Below the pieces are notes generated by a model. The model made no database searches, was not told where the DNA came from, and saw nothing but the letters and a program-made list of their open reading frames with translations. From the NCBI GenBank assembly GCA_002682825.1, contig NOKP01000001.1, forward strand, positions 2,979,296 through 3,043,295: 64,000 nucleotides of DNA, in the 5' to 3' direction. Position 1 is the first letter of the stretch, and every line of letters starts with the position of its first letter. Both the position numbers and the translations under genes were made by a program. Source of the stretch: Neonectria sp. B-13. Its lineage: Eukaryota; Ascomycota; Sordariomycetes; Hypocreales; Nectriaceae. This document shows, in pieces, positions 1 through 11,276 of this stretch.

Positions 1-253
1 CAGGCGCCGCACCAAATCCACCGTTTTCATGCTGGCACGAAAGGACAAAGTCAACGACTTCCTGGCGTGGGAGGGCATCAGGCCGACCCAGCAGATGGAG
101 CGCGGTCAACCCCCAGTACAGCCCACTGAGCCGCAGGTGCTCTGTCAGCCAGTAGTCAAGCTCATCCTTCCTCGTATCCAAGCTCTGTATGTACTTTACA
201 TGAGCTTCTGCGGCAAGCTTCAGGCTTTCGGGTGTCTGTTTGGCCTGTGCCAT
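1..253 (-). CDS. BET2: Rab geranylgeranyltransferase (GGTase-II) beta subunit, N-terminal part
   Basis: Only the first 84 codons are in the window; the gene runs off the left edge. The ATG is at 253-251 on the minus strand. The reading MAQAKQTPES, then HVKYIQSLDTRKDELDYWL, a segment with SGLYWGLTAL and HLLGRPDALPR, and CQHENGGFG is the start of the alpha-alpha barrel of the protein prenyltransferase beta family. The LDTRKDELDYWLTEHLRLSG block is what I associate with Bet2/RabGGTB rather than farnesyltransferase or GGTase-I. Family knowledge: with the alpha subunit Bet4 and the escort protein Mrs6/REP it transfers two geranylgeranyl groups to C-terminal cysteines of Rab GTPases in the cytosol. 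No intron is seen in the visible part. It is divergent from the hydrolase at 895. Confidence 0.85.
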   Translation of the reverse strand, partial: MAQAKQTPESLKLAAEAHVKYIQSLDTRKDELDYWLTEHLRLSGLYWGLTALHLLGRPDALPRQEVVDFVLSCQHENGGFGAAP

Positions 254-894
254 GTTGTTGTGAGTGCGAAACAGTTGAGATACGGGTTGGCTGGGTTGAG
301 TTGTCGTGAGTGGTTGTGCCAAAAGGCGGGCGGGTTAGGTAAGCATTACTCGAGATGCCACCATTTCGACAGGCAACAGCGTGTAAGTGCCTACAGATGT
401 ACCCTACCTAGACAGCGGTGCTGGAAAATTGCCACTTCAACTACCTATCAGAACGCAACAGCTTGTATCTTCTGGTTTTAACAGGTCCCTAGAGATTTTC
501 TTAGTCGAGTGTCAAACGGCGCCTCCTCTCCAAACTTGCTACTGGCTTGTGGTCAAAGTCAAAGCTCGACTCACTCTCAATTATTCCCTTGCCCGCATGA
601 GTAATGCAAAAAGAGGGGAGTCTCGGAGCGCACCCACACGTTGATTCCATCTGCTCCGCCTTTCTTATAACCACCGTTGCCGGCAAGCCGACTATTGTTG
701 ATCACAAACGTTCAAGTCGGCATCATATTTCTCCTCCGAGCCTAGGATAATGATTTAGCGTTTCGAACAGAGGAGGCAGCACGTCAGACGTTACATCCTG
801 TGCAGCTCAACAACTACTTCGCCCAACCCTAATCGCAATCGGACACCAAAACCCCGATATTGGACGGTACAACAGCGGAATTCGATGGTTCAGG
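254..894. other. Divergent intergenic region BET2 / alpha-beta hydrolase
   Basis: About 640 bp between two divergent starts, so it should hold both promoters. I see no conserved protein in the short open frames. A small upstream ORF (ATG 885, stop 900-902) overlaps the hydrolase start in another frame. Confidence 0.6.
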
Positions 895-1869
895 ATGGAT
901 AGAATGCACCATGACAGTTTTACCACCAACGACGGCTGTAAGATCGCCTTCCAGTCGTCACTGTCCCTCAACGCCCTTGCTGGAGACTCTTCCCATATGA
1001 CATGCGTATTGCTCATGCATGGCTTCAGTGGCTCTAGCGACTACTTCGTCCGCAACTACGGTACTCTGAGAGAATCTCTTTGGGTTATTGCACCCGATAT
1101 GCGTGGTCATGGAAAATCAGACCGCACTCGTGGAGGATATCATGTTGCCCGCTTGGCATCCGATCTCGCAGCTCTGCTGCAGCATATCAGGAAGAAGGCA
1201 CACAACATAAAAATCGTGCCAGTCGGCTGCTCCATTGGAGCTGCGGTTCTTTGGACTTACATCGAGCTATTCGGGAGTAGCGACTTTGCCGGAGTGGTTT
1301 TCGTTGACCAAGCGCCCCTGCAAGATAGGTCGTCATTTGACAACTGGGACCAGTCTCTAGCACACACAGGATGCTACAACGAGGCCACAATGCTAGCAGC
1401 GCAACGCAGCTGGATTGAAGACTCGCACGCAGCCCATTTAGATCTCGTCAAGGGCTGTCTGGGGTATAGACATGCACCTCAAGCGTTTGATAGAGTCAGT
1501 GCGGAACAGCAGGTGAAGGACGAGATCTTCTTCACGGAGATTAGTGCTTCATGCGATCAGACCTGGTTAGCGCGTCTACTGGCGGATCACACGCGATACG
1601 ATCATCGCGAGGCCATTGAGACGATCACGGTGCCGACGCTGGTCATGGCCGGGCGGCGGTCGAGCTGTTTCCCTCTGGAGGGCATGCTGGAGACAGTCCG
1701 ACGCGTGGAGAAGACAACCCCTGGACTGGCAAAATCTTCCATTTTTGAGTCTGGACACTGGCTATTCTATGAGGAGCCCGAACGATTCAATCGGGAAATC
1801 ATTGAGTTTGCGAAGGCGTGTAGGGGCTCAGACGGACCAGGTCGATACCCGTGGGGGGAGTTGGGATGA
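895..1869 (+). CDS. Alpha/beta-hydrolase fold protein, substrate unknown
   Basis: An intronless ORF of 324 codons from ATG 895 (A at -3, G at +4). Visible alpha/beta-hydrolase marks: HGFSG at residues 42-46 (oxyanion loop), APDMRGHGKSD at about 66-76, the nucleophile elbow GCSIG at 111-115 with Ser113, and GHWLFYEEPE with His288. The usual Asp after strand 7 is not where expected: the segment VPTLVMAGRRSSCFP has no acid. An Asp in VFVDQAPL (Asp138, after the presumed strand 6) is a plausible stand-in, as in the subgroup of hydrolases with a DQxP motif. There is no signal peptide, so a cytosolic esterase, peroxidase-like or thioesterase activity is possible; the substrate cannot be named. The last 15 or so residues are Gly/Pro-rich and may be dispensable. 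A start at Met4 is also possible. Confidence 0.8.
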   Translation: MDRMHHDSFTTNDGCKIAFQSSLSLNALAGDSSHMTCVLLMHGFSGSSDYFVRNYGTLRESLWVIAPDMRGHGKSDRTRGGYHVARLASDLAALLQHIRKKAHNIKIVPVGCSIGAAVLWTYIELFGSSDFAGVVFVDQAPLQDRSSFDNWDQSLAHTGCYNEATMLAAQRSWIEDSHAAHLDLVKGCLGYRHAPQAFDRVSAEQQVKDEIFFTEISASCDQTWLARLLADHTRYDHREAIETITVPTLVMAGRRSSCFPLEGMLETVRRVEKTTPGLAKSSIFESGHWLFYEEPERFNREIIEFAKACRGSDGPGRYPWGELG

Positions 1870-4800
1870 TCTCCGGTTGGCGAAGGCAAGCCGGTTGAAT
1901 ATCCATCTCAAACTCGGGATCTTGAAAATAGCATTTCGCTTTTCAATACAATACTTGATTCATTTAGTTTATTTATAGTTCTGAAGCTCTGATCTCCGGC
2001 TCATCTTGTTGCAAACCTTGATTTGCAACGTAGATGGTCCGTGGCACAACCCGATAGTATTCGCTGATATTCATCCCACCAAGCGGTCACCACGAGCCGA
2101 GCTGTTGAATGAGGATGCAAGGATAACGCTAAATATATTGGAGCACCAAGGATATGGGGCTGACGAGTTCGGGTTAGGTAGGTGCTGAAACAGAGTAGTT
2201 GAAGGGATGAATGAGTGAGAGAGATGAGACGAAAGAAAATGAATTGCAAGGTTAGATGAACTGACAGGGAAACCCCGACTCCTCAAGTTGTCATTCCGGG
2301 GATGGCCAGCCAGCCAGATGCGGAGCTATCGGACGCACAGTTCGTGAGTAAGCGCAACTTTTTGGGGAATATTACGGTTTTTATGCGGCAGCGATGGGAC
2401 GAAAAGCAGGGTTCTGCAAGATTAAGGCGACCCAGCTCCTGGTTGCCGTAATTACTTTGTATGCTGAGAGGGCGCAGCTTGGCCAATCTGGCGACTGACC
2501 GTACGAAGGCCTCGAGTCCAAGCAATCCCTGGATCCCTAGGAGAACCATGACCGGGCCGTCGAGGATCCTCTTCGGGCGATATTGCCGGGATTATACTAC
2601 GCTGTACGAATAGCTGTTCTGTTTGGCTGCAATCGAGATGCAAGTCATGGGTCGCTTGACCGGAACAAAGAGGCACACACGAGCTGAGCTGGGTACCGGC
2701 AGAAGCCACCTGACAAGTGGCCGGGCAAACGAGGCTGGCGGGAAGTCTTCGTAAGGTGTGAGAGAGTATTCGTACGGATGCGGATGCGGATGCTCCGTAA
2801 CGAAATCGATATCACCGGCCACACGCCGCCCATCACACGCCAACCCCGGAGCATGGAGGCACGAAAAGCAAAGACCGGCCAACGGCGTCATCTGTGAGAC
2901 GGTGACTCGCGAGAGAGAGTCGGAGAGATCCAGGGAAGGCCAGGGTTCGTCTTTTCTCGAGCAGCGCCACGACAACTTGACAAGCCACCACTCAGGCACT
3001 GACGGAGCTCCGGGAGCCTGTGAACCAGTCGCCGGGCAGCCAAGCCAGCGGACGCCAGCGGATCGGGCTTAGCAGGGCAGGCTTCTTGTGCCAGTTCTGT
3101 GGGCGGCGCGCGGGGCGCTGGGAAGCCCTGGGAATCATGGGATTTGCTGAGATCCAGACTGTGATAGGCCCGCGATGGCGCAGGGCAAGCAGGGTACGCA
3201 GGGCATAGCGCAGCCCAGGGCAGGGCACATGAGCTGTGACAGTGGGCGGGCAGTGGAGGACTCCAGGAGAGGAGGCTCCATGTTTGAGGATGAGGATGAC
3301 GACCTGGCCCGACCCCTGAATCGTGCTGTAGCTCGATTGTGCTGTTGTTGTTAACCCATATCCATTCAGACGACGGACAGATGCGCTGTGCTGCAATGCA
3401 AAGCCCGACTGGAGCAACAGCAACAGCAACAGCAACAATAACATCAGCAGACAGACAGAGGCGCGGCGCCTTCTCTGCACCGTTACGTACCTTGGGTATT
3501 AGTCGTGTGCGACAAGTTGGTTTCAGGAGGCTGCAAAGGTGCCAGCACACCTACTTACGGACACCTCAGACGGCAGACGCAGCCGCACACGCTCTCTCAT
3601 ACATGATACGGGCACCCGGCACTCTCGTTGGCCCCTTGTTCCATGTACGAAGCAGTCTATCATGGATGTCTCGCTCCCCCTCGCCGTCTGTTTCTTTGTG
3701 TGTCCGTATTCGTCCTCTGTGTGGCTTTGCGACCCTTATTGAAAGCTCGGCCGTGGTAATTAGACCGCAGACGTCTGTAATCATCGATCCCATTTCCCAT
3801 ATCCCGGAACCCACCGCGTCCCACTCCCACGTTCGCGTTCCACATTGGGACTGTAGCTAGCTCACACCCTGCCAAGTTTGAAATGTCGACCCAGCAGGTT
3901 TCGTACCTATATGTCAATGCCCTGTCTGTTTTAAATGATACCTGACACCGTGCTTGCCATTGAAGACCCCCCCACACACAACCACGGACACGGACACAGC
4001 TGGAGACACAACACGGACCGGATCCAGCTGATTGGAACACTTCCTTCCTTCTCGGGGCCACCGAATTGTACATTGTGCGCGGCGGGCTTCTGTCGCTGAC
4101 GCTGATGGATGCTTGCTGAGCGGGGGACACTGGAACTGGCTCCTCTGGGCTCTCCGACACTGAGACGTGATGAGCCCCTCCCCAGCCAGCACTGAAGCCA
4201 TAGTCCAGACTACTGCGTAGACTAATAAAACAGTAATATTGCTGCTGAGATGGAGAAGTGAGTGACGCCCAACGCAACGCAACACAGCACGACACAACAC
4301 AGCGCAACGTAGCGGTAGCGTAGCCTCGGTCCCTTACTAGACTCCCGTCCTCTGTCAACACACAGACTTGGATTCTTTCATCTTCTCTCCCTCCCTATCC
4401 CTATCCCTTTCTCTCTGTAGTTCCGTCTCCCTACTTCGGACTCTCTGCTCCGAAGCCCTCCTCTGCTCAGACGTCCTCTGTCCCGTCTCTCACCACCTCG
4501 TCCGCTATCCGCCCCATGCTTCCCGCGCGTTGGTGCCGCCACTGCTCCCCCTGACGGAGCCCGAACCATCACCCAATCGCCGAACCTCCCATTGCCTTTG
4601 TCTTGCCCTACAAGCTACACCTCCCCTTGCCCTGTCTTTTTGCTCTGCCTTACAATACCTTGCCTTACCTTGCCTTGCCTTGGCCTTGCTCGTGGCCGTC
4701 GCGTTCTATCCAGTTCCTTCTGCCTGTTCTGTCTGCGCTGCCCGAAACCCGCAATTCCAATACCTAACTTAACCGCCCTGTCCCCTCCCAATCCGCTCCG

Positions 4801-4937
4801 CCCACGCCCACGCACACCCAGCGCCTACCTCCGCCTACACCTACTTCGTACACACTGCGCCCACACTGCCTCTGTTGTGGCAGAGCTCGACGCGAAGCAG
4901 GCCTGCGACGTCAGCAGCCGGGTGCCAGGGCTCCAAA
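1870..4937. other. 3 kb non-coding stretch, probably leader/promoter of the RhoGAP gene
   Basis: No frame here shows a recognisable domain; the many short overlapping frames on both strands look like chance in GC-rich DNA. From about 4370 the plus strand becomes strongly pyrimidine-rich (CTCTCC, CCTTG-like tandem words at 4640-4690), which is typical of long fungal 5' untranslated leaders just before the RhoGAP ATG at 4938. Confidence 0.5.
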
Positions 4938-5221
4938 ATGGGACGCAGGGCGGCACCGCAGCCGCTGGCTCTTCAGTCTGATCCCGCCCTGCGCAGAGAC
5001 GCAGCTGCTGAAACCACAACCACCAGGCCCACCACCACCAACAACTCCAGGTCCACCACCAACAACACCAACAACACCACATCCCCAGGCGTCTCTGTCT
5101 CGCCCGCCCACTCCAGATCCCCTCAATCACCCCGCTCCCCCTTCCACAGCAGGTTCTCCTCGTTGAGGTCCCAGGCCGGCAAGCAAAAGGCCTCCCCTGT
5201 AACAGCAGTAACTCCAGCGAC

Positions 5222-5252
<31 letters not shown>

Positions 5253-7593
5253 TCCGCCTCCTCCAGAGACACCAAGGACGAACCCAGCCCCCGCGAGCCC
5301 TCGGACCACGCACCAGACGAGGACTCTCCCTCGCTTTATTCCTCCATCTCGACTGCGTTGGAGCCGTCGCAGTCCGCCACAGGCCCACTGCCCGCCACAA
5401 CTAACACCACCACCACTTCCACCACCACCGCCATCCCCCCCTCCGCGTCGACACCTTCATCCCAAACCGAGGCCAGGAAGGGTACAAAGAACGGCTTCTT
5501 TCACTTCAGCAAGCCCTCTAAATCTTTTGGCCACCCTCCAACACATGTACACCATCACCGCAACGACACCGAAGCGCGAAATCAGATGATGTCAAGAGGA
5601 ACCTCAGACGGGCCTAGCCGGCCGAGACATGGAGGTATGTAAATATCGCCCAAACCTAAGTTGAGGGTCGATCCCAAGTGACTTTCATCCACTTGCGCTT
5701 ACGCGACCCTCGATTCCCCATCCGTCCACTCCCCGTCCCTGTCTCCGTCCCCCGTCCGTCCCCGTCCGTCCCCGTCCCTAGCCGCTAACATTTCCACCCC
5801 TTCACCTCAGACCCCTCCTACTCCGAACACTCGCTCCATAAACCTACCTCCGCCGACCCTCTGCGAAGCGACATATCGGTATCATCTGCTGGCGACTACG
5901 ACGCCGCATCGCCTCAGTCGAACAAGACGGGCAAGCCGAAGCCCTTCGGCCGCCTGCATCGCACAAAATCAAACCGCGACAGAGAAGGCAAATCGACCCG
6001 CGACAGGGACAGAGAAAGAGAAAGAGAAAGAGAAAGAGACAGGGACAGAGACAGAGAGAGAGAAAGAGACAGGGCCAGTCCCGAGTTGAAGCCCATCCCC
6101 GTCCCAGCCCGCGCCCACACCAGCAACACCAGCAACGCCAACGCTCACGCTCACGCAAACGCTCACACCCACGCCAACGCTCACGCCAACACCAACGCAA
6201 ACGCACACGCAAACCAGCCTCACGCCCGCGCAAACACTCAAGCCTATCGTAACGAACCCGAACTGTATCTCAATTCCATCCCTCTAAGGACCGCACCCGT
6301 CGCCCAAGATCGATCCTTCAGAGACATGATGAGCTCCTCAATGCGAAATAGATCCGAAGATCGTGGCCTCGGTCGCGATTCTTCCACGACCCGCGAGCAT
6401 CACCGAGAAAATCAGTCCAGAACCCAACCATCCTCTCTGAGAGAGAACGGAGGGTCCAACTTCCTCAGCGGGCTTAGAAGTTCATCCAACCGAGCAGCCG
6501 ACATTTTCAGCAAGGGTTTCTTTGGAAAGGGAGGGCGCAGTGGCAGCAACTTGGACAGGGAGTCTGCAATCGACGACGAAAATTACCAGCTCAAGGTCAT
6601 CAATCTGCCCCTGGTAGAGCAGGCTCGTTTGACCAGAATCTCGAAGCGACTTGAGGACTCGAGAGACAAGACCGAATTCTGGATGCCCGCTTTCCCCTGG
6701 CGCGCTATCGACTACTTGAACTACAAGGGATGCGAGGTGGAAGGCCTTTATCGCGTTCCAGGCAGCGGGCCCCAGATCAAGAAGTGGCAGAGAAAGTTTG
6801 ACGAGCGTGAGTACAACCCCTACCAAAATGTTGCCTTGCATCTAACCGCATGACAGAGTACGATGTCAACCTCTTCGAAGAGCACGAGCTCTACGATATC
6901 AACATCATCGGTTCGATGCTCAAGGCATGGCTCCGAGAGCTGCCCGACGAACTGTTCCCCAAAGCAGCGCAAGACCGCATAGCTCGAGAATGTATGGGCG
7001 CCGAGGAAGTCCCCGAACTGCTTATCGAAGAGCTCTCGAACCTCTCTCCCTTCAACTACTACCTTCTCTTCGCCATCACATGTCACCTCAGTCTCCTTCT
7101 CGCGCATTCCGACAAGAACAAGATGGATTTTAGGAACCTATGCATCTGCTTCCAGCCGTGCATGAAGATTGATGCGTTCTGCTTCAAATTTCTCGTATGT
7201 GACTGGCGCGACTGTTGGAAGGGGTGCAAGAACGAGGGCTTGTACATTGAGGAAGAATATCTTCTCTTCGACCAACCCCCGCCACGGGGTCTGGCTGAGC
7301 CGCAGAAGCCCAAACCCCAGGAGTCTGACAGTGACCGGCAACAACTCTCGTCCTCTGACAGCAGCAAGGGATCTGGCCTTAGCCGTGCAGACCACAAAGG
7401 AAGATTGAAGAAGCAGCAGCACCTCCAGTTGTCGGCGTCCAACGGGAGCGTGGCTTCCAATAACTCATCCATATCTACTACTCTGACTCTCAACAATGAC
7501 CGGGAGCGGGAGCGGGAGCGGGAGCCGGGCGGGAGATCAGGGGATATTCGGCCACTCTCGCCCATTAAACCGCTCTCGCCTCTTGGATTCTAA
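4938..7593 (+). CDS. RhoGAP-domain GTPase-activating protein
   Basis: Exons 4938-5634, 5811-6806 and 6857-7593 join in frame to 809 residues. Introns have GTATGT/CAG and GTGAGT/CAG borders. The N-terminal two thirds is low complexity: Thr/Asn/Ser-rich, a Lys-rich patch, then RE/RD repeats and NAHA-type repeats near 6000-6240. The RhoGAP domain begins near residue 500 (NYQLKVINLPL, FWMPAFPWRAIDYLNYKGCE). It carries the catalytic arginine loop GLYRVPGSG (Arg547), split from YDVNLFEE by intron 2, then the DINIIGSMLKAWLRELPDELFP and MDFRNLCICFQPCMKID helices. It should stimulate GTP hydrolysis on a Rho/Cdc42-type GTPase, so it probably acts in polarity or wall signalling. The best structural match I recall is the Bem2-like group, but I would not assign a name. 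The ATG at 4938 is in good context (A at -3); the frame is open upstream without another ATG. Confidence 0.85.
6000..6240 (+). repeat. Coding simple repeats (RE/RD then NAHA type) in RhoGAP exon 2
   Basis: GAGAAA/GACAGG hexamer-like repeats (6000-6075) encode alternating Arg with Glu or Asp. They are followed by CGCTCACGCAAA-like repeats (6120-6235) that encode Asn-Ala-His-Ala runs. Both lie in the frame of the RhoGAP protein, N-terminal to the catalytic domain. Confidence 0.8.
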
Positions 7594-8465
7594 ACGATGT
7601 TTCTCGACAACTGGACGATCAGAGCCTACATAACCCCCTTTCCGCGATTACACACCCGACGGAGCTCGTGTATACATGATTTTAGCATTAGCCGACTTAC
7701 GATACCATGCCGTTTATGACCAATTATCATTCAACCCTTTGACCTCCCCACCCCTTCCCTCGCTTCGGACATTGGCGCTCTGTCTCTGTGACTACTGGAT
7801 GAGATGACAGACGAAACGACTCTACCTCGGGGGGTTTTTTTTTGGAGCAAACAACCGACTTACGTTTGGTGTTTGGCACATCTGTCGTCGCATTGTCGCG
7901 TTATTGAAGGAGGAGGTTTCGGAGCTTCTTTCATTCCAAACACCCATATCGACTCTTGCACAACCATAAGCGTTCTCATTTTCTTGGTCTTTCTCCTTCT
8001 TCGTTGAGCATTTGCGATTGAATTCTCCCATTTCTAGGAGGCAGCTTCTCATGGGCGAGAGACGTGGACGAGGAAGGGGCTTGCTCGGTGGGAAACAAAA
8101 GGCAGTGGGTGGGTGGGAGCATGGAGGTTGCACTTCGTTATTTACATGTTTTGGTACCCGGCATTCACTTTTGATGCGCGGGTTCGGGAGGCCGCCTGTG
8201 TACAACAGCAAGGAGCATGCACAGGGGATTTAATCGAGGAGTTGGAAGTCATTGGAGAGATTGCGAGAGATAGCACGCAACAAAAGGGCGTAGTGGATTC
8301 TTCCCATTCCAAGTTGCACGTCTGAACCTCCCCCATCCGTAACTTTGATGCCGATTCGTTAACGCCTAACCATGAACGCCGCAGTCATACTCAACAGACT
8401 GAGAAGGGGTTTTGTGTCGTATCCGGGCCGTTGGAAGCCCATCCATTCCTTGATCCCCTCCCATT
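7594..8465. other. Convergent intergenic region RhoGAP / RRS1
   Basis: About 870 bp between the stop codons of two converging genes, so 3' untranslated regions and terminators of both. It contains a T9 run near 7835-7845. No coding signal is seen. Confidence 0.5.
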
Positions 8466-9059
8466 TTAAGCCTTGCCAGACTTGGTCTCGGCGACCCTCT
8501 GGTTCTTCCTCATCATGCGCTCGTTGCGCTTGACCTTCTCCTTCCGCTCTCTTCGGCCGTCTCCGCGAATGCTGGTGCCCTCCTTGCGCTTCCTTTCGGC
8601 CTCCATGTCGACCTCGACGACCCAGTCGTTCTCGCCCTTCTTGTTCATGGCCTGGTAGCCCCACTTGCGCTTCCACTCGCCGCTCTCCTCGTCGTAGACG
8701 AGGTTCTGGCGCTGCTCGCGGGTCTTGGCCTTGATGCCCTTCTTGGCGGCGAAGCGCTCCCACTTGGTCGGGGGCTTGACCTGCGGCACGGGCTTCTCGC
8801 GCGGGAGGCGGGTGCTGGGCTGCGGCAGGGTGAGGAGGACGCCGTCGGTGGTCGAGGTGAGCGGGCAGGTGGTGAGGAGCTGGTTGATGAGGGCCTGGGC
8901 GCCGTCGCGGGCGAGCTCGGCGAGGGACTGCTCGAGCGCCGCGGCGTTGAGCTCCACGGGGTTGGGGTCTTCGGCCATGAGGTGGCCGAGGTCGAAGGTG
9001 TAGGGCGTCGCCTTCTCGACTGCGACGGGCAGCTTCGGTTTTGAGCCTGGGATCGACAT
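8466..9059 (-). CDS. RRS1: Ribosome biogenesis regulatory protein Rrs1
   Basis: A single exon of 197 codons, ATG at 9059-9057. Family marks are TPYTFDLGHLMAEDPNP near the N-terminus, the core PPTKWERFAAKKGIK, then YDEESGEWKRKWGYQAMN, and a highly basic C-terminal tail rich in Lys/Arg (RRERKEKVKRNERMMRKNQ). The length is close to yeast Rrs1 (about 200). Family knowledge: a nucleolar factor that, with Rpf2, brings the 5S RNP (5S rRNA, L5, L11) into the pre-60S particle; essential in yeast. It shares a 489 bp divergent promoter with the mitoribosomal gene at 9549, so the two translation-related genes could be co-regulated. Confidence 0.93.
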   Translation of the reverse strand: MSIPGSKPKLPVAVEKATPYTFDLGHLMAEDPNPVELNAAALEQSLAELARDGAQALINQLLTTCPLTSTTDGVLLTLPQPSTRLPREKPVPQVKPPTKWERFAAKKGIKAKTREQRQNLVYDEESGEWKRKWGYQAMNKKGENDWVVEVDMEAERKRKEGTSIRGDGRRERKEKVKRNERMMRKNQRVAETKSGKA

Positions 9060-9548
9060 GGTGTGGAAGGGCGTGCGGTAGCGCTTTTGGGGGGGGACTG
9101 GGTATTATTCGGCTCGGTGAAGCAGCTTATAACAGATTGGCCAAGTCGTCAACGATTTGCCTTGGTGTGTGGTAGGTAGATTGTTAAAATCCGACCTTTG
9201 CTTCCTTCGCGGATCTGCCTTTTGGAACTTTTTTCCGCGCCGTCGATTTTTTGGTCGATAAGAGATGCTTGGTCGTCGGATCAGTGGACGACTGTTTTTC
9301 CGGTGCGCCAGGCCACGGCCCAATCAGAGCGCTGCAGGAGCCAGCCAACACCCACCCTTGTCAGCTTCGTGGGCGTGTGGTTAATCCTCGAGATTTTCGT
9401 CGGATTGAACCTCACAGCTCTTGACGACCGCGAGAATAGCGTCCACAACCGGCCCAATTGGCGCCAATGCGACGATAACCGACCGCCTGCCCCAGACAAA
9501 ACCGAGGGCCTTTCTCCCGCCACATCGATCTCGACCTCGACCGGCATC
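9060..9548. promoter_or_regulatory. Divergent promoter RRS1 / DAP3
   Basis: 489 bp between two divergent ATGs, both for translation-related proteins. A CCAAT motif lies at 9320-9324 (GGCCCAATCAG), a typical site for the fungal Hap/CBC complex. There are no other convincing elements. Confidence 0.5.
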
Positions 9549-10984
9549 ATGGCGTCCGCCAACTCGTTGCGGTGCCTCATGCGGCCGGCCCTGCCCATGG
9601 CGCCGCGAATCCAGCCCATGGTCCTGGCCACCGCCTCCTTCTCGACCACCGCCCTCGCGGCCGCCGCACCGCCCGCCGTCAAGAGCCGGAGAGACCTCCC
9701 GGCCAAGATGAAGAAGACGTACAAGAAGCGAGGCAACATCGTCCCCGTCCGGAAACCCAACCCCGGCGAGCGCAAGGCCTTCCGGAAGCGCATCCAGCTC
9801 AGCAACAACAGTGCCCTGCCCGTCGAGGGCCTCGGCGCCCTCGAGGCCGGCAACATGGCTCTGGACGAGAGCGCCGGCAAGGTCTTTTCGGTTCCCGACC
9901 ACGTGGTTGACCAGCTCCGTGCCCTCGAGGCCTTCAAGACGACCCAGTCCTGGAACCTGTTCCGCCGACCACACGTGCTGCTCCGGAAGGAAGCTGTAGA
10001 ACTGATGAAGAGGCTGGAGGCCTCGGCCGACAAGAAGGAAGCCCTGAAGTGTGTCTTGACCGGAAGCAAGCTCTCCGGCAAGAGCATGACCATGCTTCAG
10101 GCCATGGCCTACGCCCTCCTCAACAACTGGGTCGTGTTCCACATCCCCGAGGGTAAGCTGGCTCCCTGTGAACTACCTAGGTCCCTAGTTCTAACTCTCC
10201 CCCAGGCCAAGACCTCACCAACGGAAACACCGAGTACTCTCCCATCCCGGATACCGAGCCCATCCAGTTCGCTCAGCCCGTGTACTGCTTGAAGATGATC
10301 CAGAATCTCTACCGAGCGAACAGGGTTGTGCTTGAGAAGCTCCAGCTCCAGAAGGACTGGTCACGTTTCACAAACCTGAAGCAAGGCGCCTCCCTCGCCG
10401 ACCTGGCCCTCAGCGCCAAGGAAGCTGAGTACGCCTGGCCTACGCTCAATGCTCTATGGACGGAGCTCACGCTGCCCGGCCGCCCTCCGGTCCTCTTCGC
10501 CCTCGACGGACTCGCTCACATCAACAAGATTAGCGCATACCGCGACCCCTCCTTCAAAGAAGTCCACGCTCATGAGCTCACGCTCGTGCGCACATTCGTC
10601 GATGCCCTCTCAGGCAAGACCACCCTCCCCAACGGCGGCGCTGTAATCGGTGCCACCTCCGAGAACAACTCCCACCACCATCCCTCGCAAGAGCTTGTCC
10701 TCGCCCAGGTCGAGGCTGGCCAGGCTGGCCAAAGGGTACCCAAGCCCAACCCGTACGAGCGCAAGTACGATGAGCGGGTTTACGAGGCCCTGAAGAACAG
10801 CTGGGTCCTTCGCGTCGACGGCGTCTCCAAGGACGAGGCCATGGCCCTCATGGAGTACTGGGGTGCCAGCGGACTGGTTCGCAGTGTCCTCACGTCGCGG
10901 GCCGTCTCTGAGAAGTGGACTGTAGGAGGCCACGGTATTGTGGGCGAGATGGAGCGAGCGACCTTGTTGCAGTTGAAGATGTAA
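9549..10984 (+). CDS. RSM23: Mitochondrial small-ribosomal-subunit protein mS29 (DAP3/Rsm23)
   Basis: Exons 9549-10152 and 10206-10984 (intron GTAAG...CAG, 53 bp) give 460 residues. The first 40 residues (MASANSLRCLMRPALP, then an Ala/Ser/Thr-rich run with SFSTTALAAAA) read as a mitochondrial presequence. The DAP3 fold follows, with WNLFRRPHVLLRKEA, the P-loop GSKLSGKS (172-179) and NNWVVFHIPEG, then exon 2 with FAQPVYCLKMIQNLYRAN, PVLFALDGLAH (Walker B-like) and a C-terminal YWGASGLV segment. Family knowledge: a GTP-binding protein in the head of the mitoribosomal small subunit. The ATG at 9549 is the first in this frame that gives the targeting sequence; the frame upstream is open but carries no conserved sequence. 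Confidence 0.9.
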
Positions 10985-11276
10985 ATGTATTGTATAACTG
11001 TACTATATCGGTACCTGTAGAACCAAGATGATGTACCAGCCCCCGGTCCTTCTGTTCGCATATCTTTGTGCAACATGATCGATTACACCAGTGTCATTCT
11101 AGTAGTTCCACAGCGGTGGCGCATGAGCGATTGAAACCCAAATTGCATTGCTTCGTAACTCGGTGTACCTGGTTGCCGGCGGAATCCACCAGGCCATCAA
11201 TCCCTCATATACCCTGAAAATACCGAAACGCCTGCCTCGTTGCATCAGATACCTCTCCTACTCACACACTTGCCGC
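10985..11276. other. Convergent 3' region DAP3 / MCM7
   Basis: 292 bp between two converging stop codons. It is AT-richer than the neighbouring genes; 3' untranslated sequence only. Confidence 0.5.

Noticed and set aside
2888..3550. 220-codon minus-strand frame and overlapping 162-codon frame
   Set aside because: Two long frames overlap on the same strand in GC-rich DNA, both Ala/Pro/Leu/Ser-rich with simple runs (Val-Ala, Leu) and no domain. Treated as chance.
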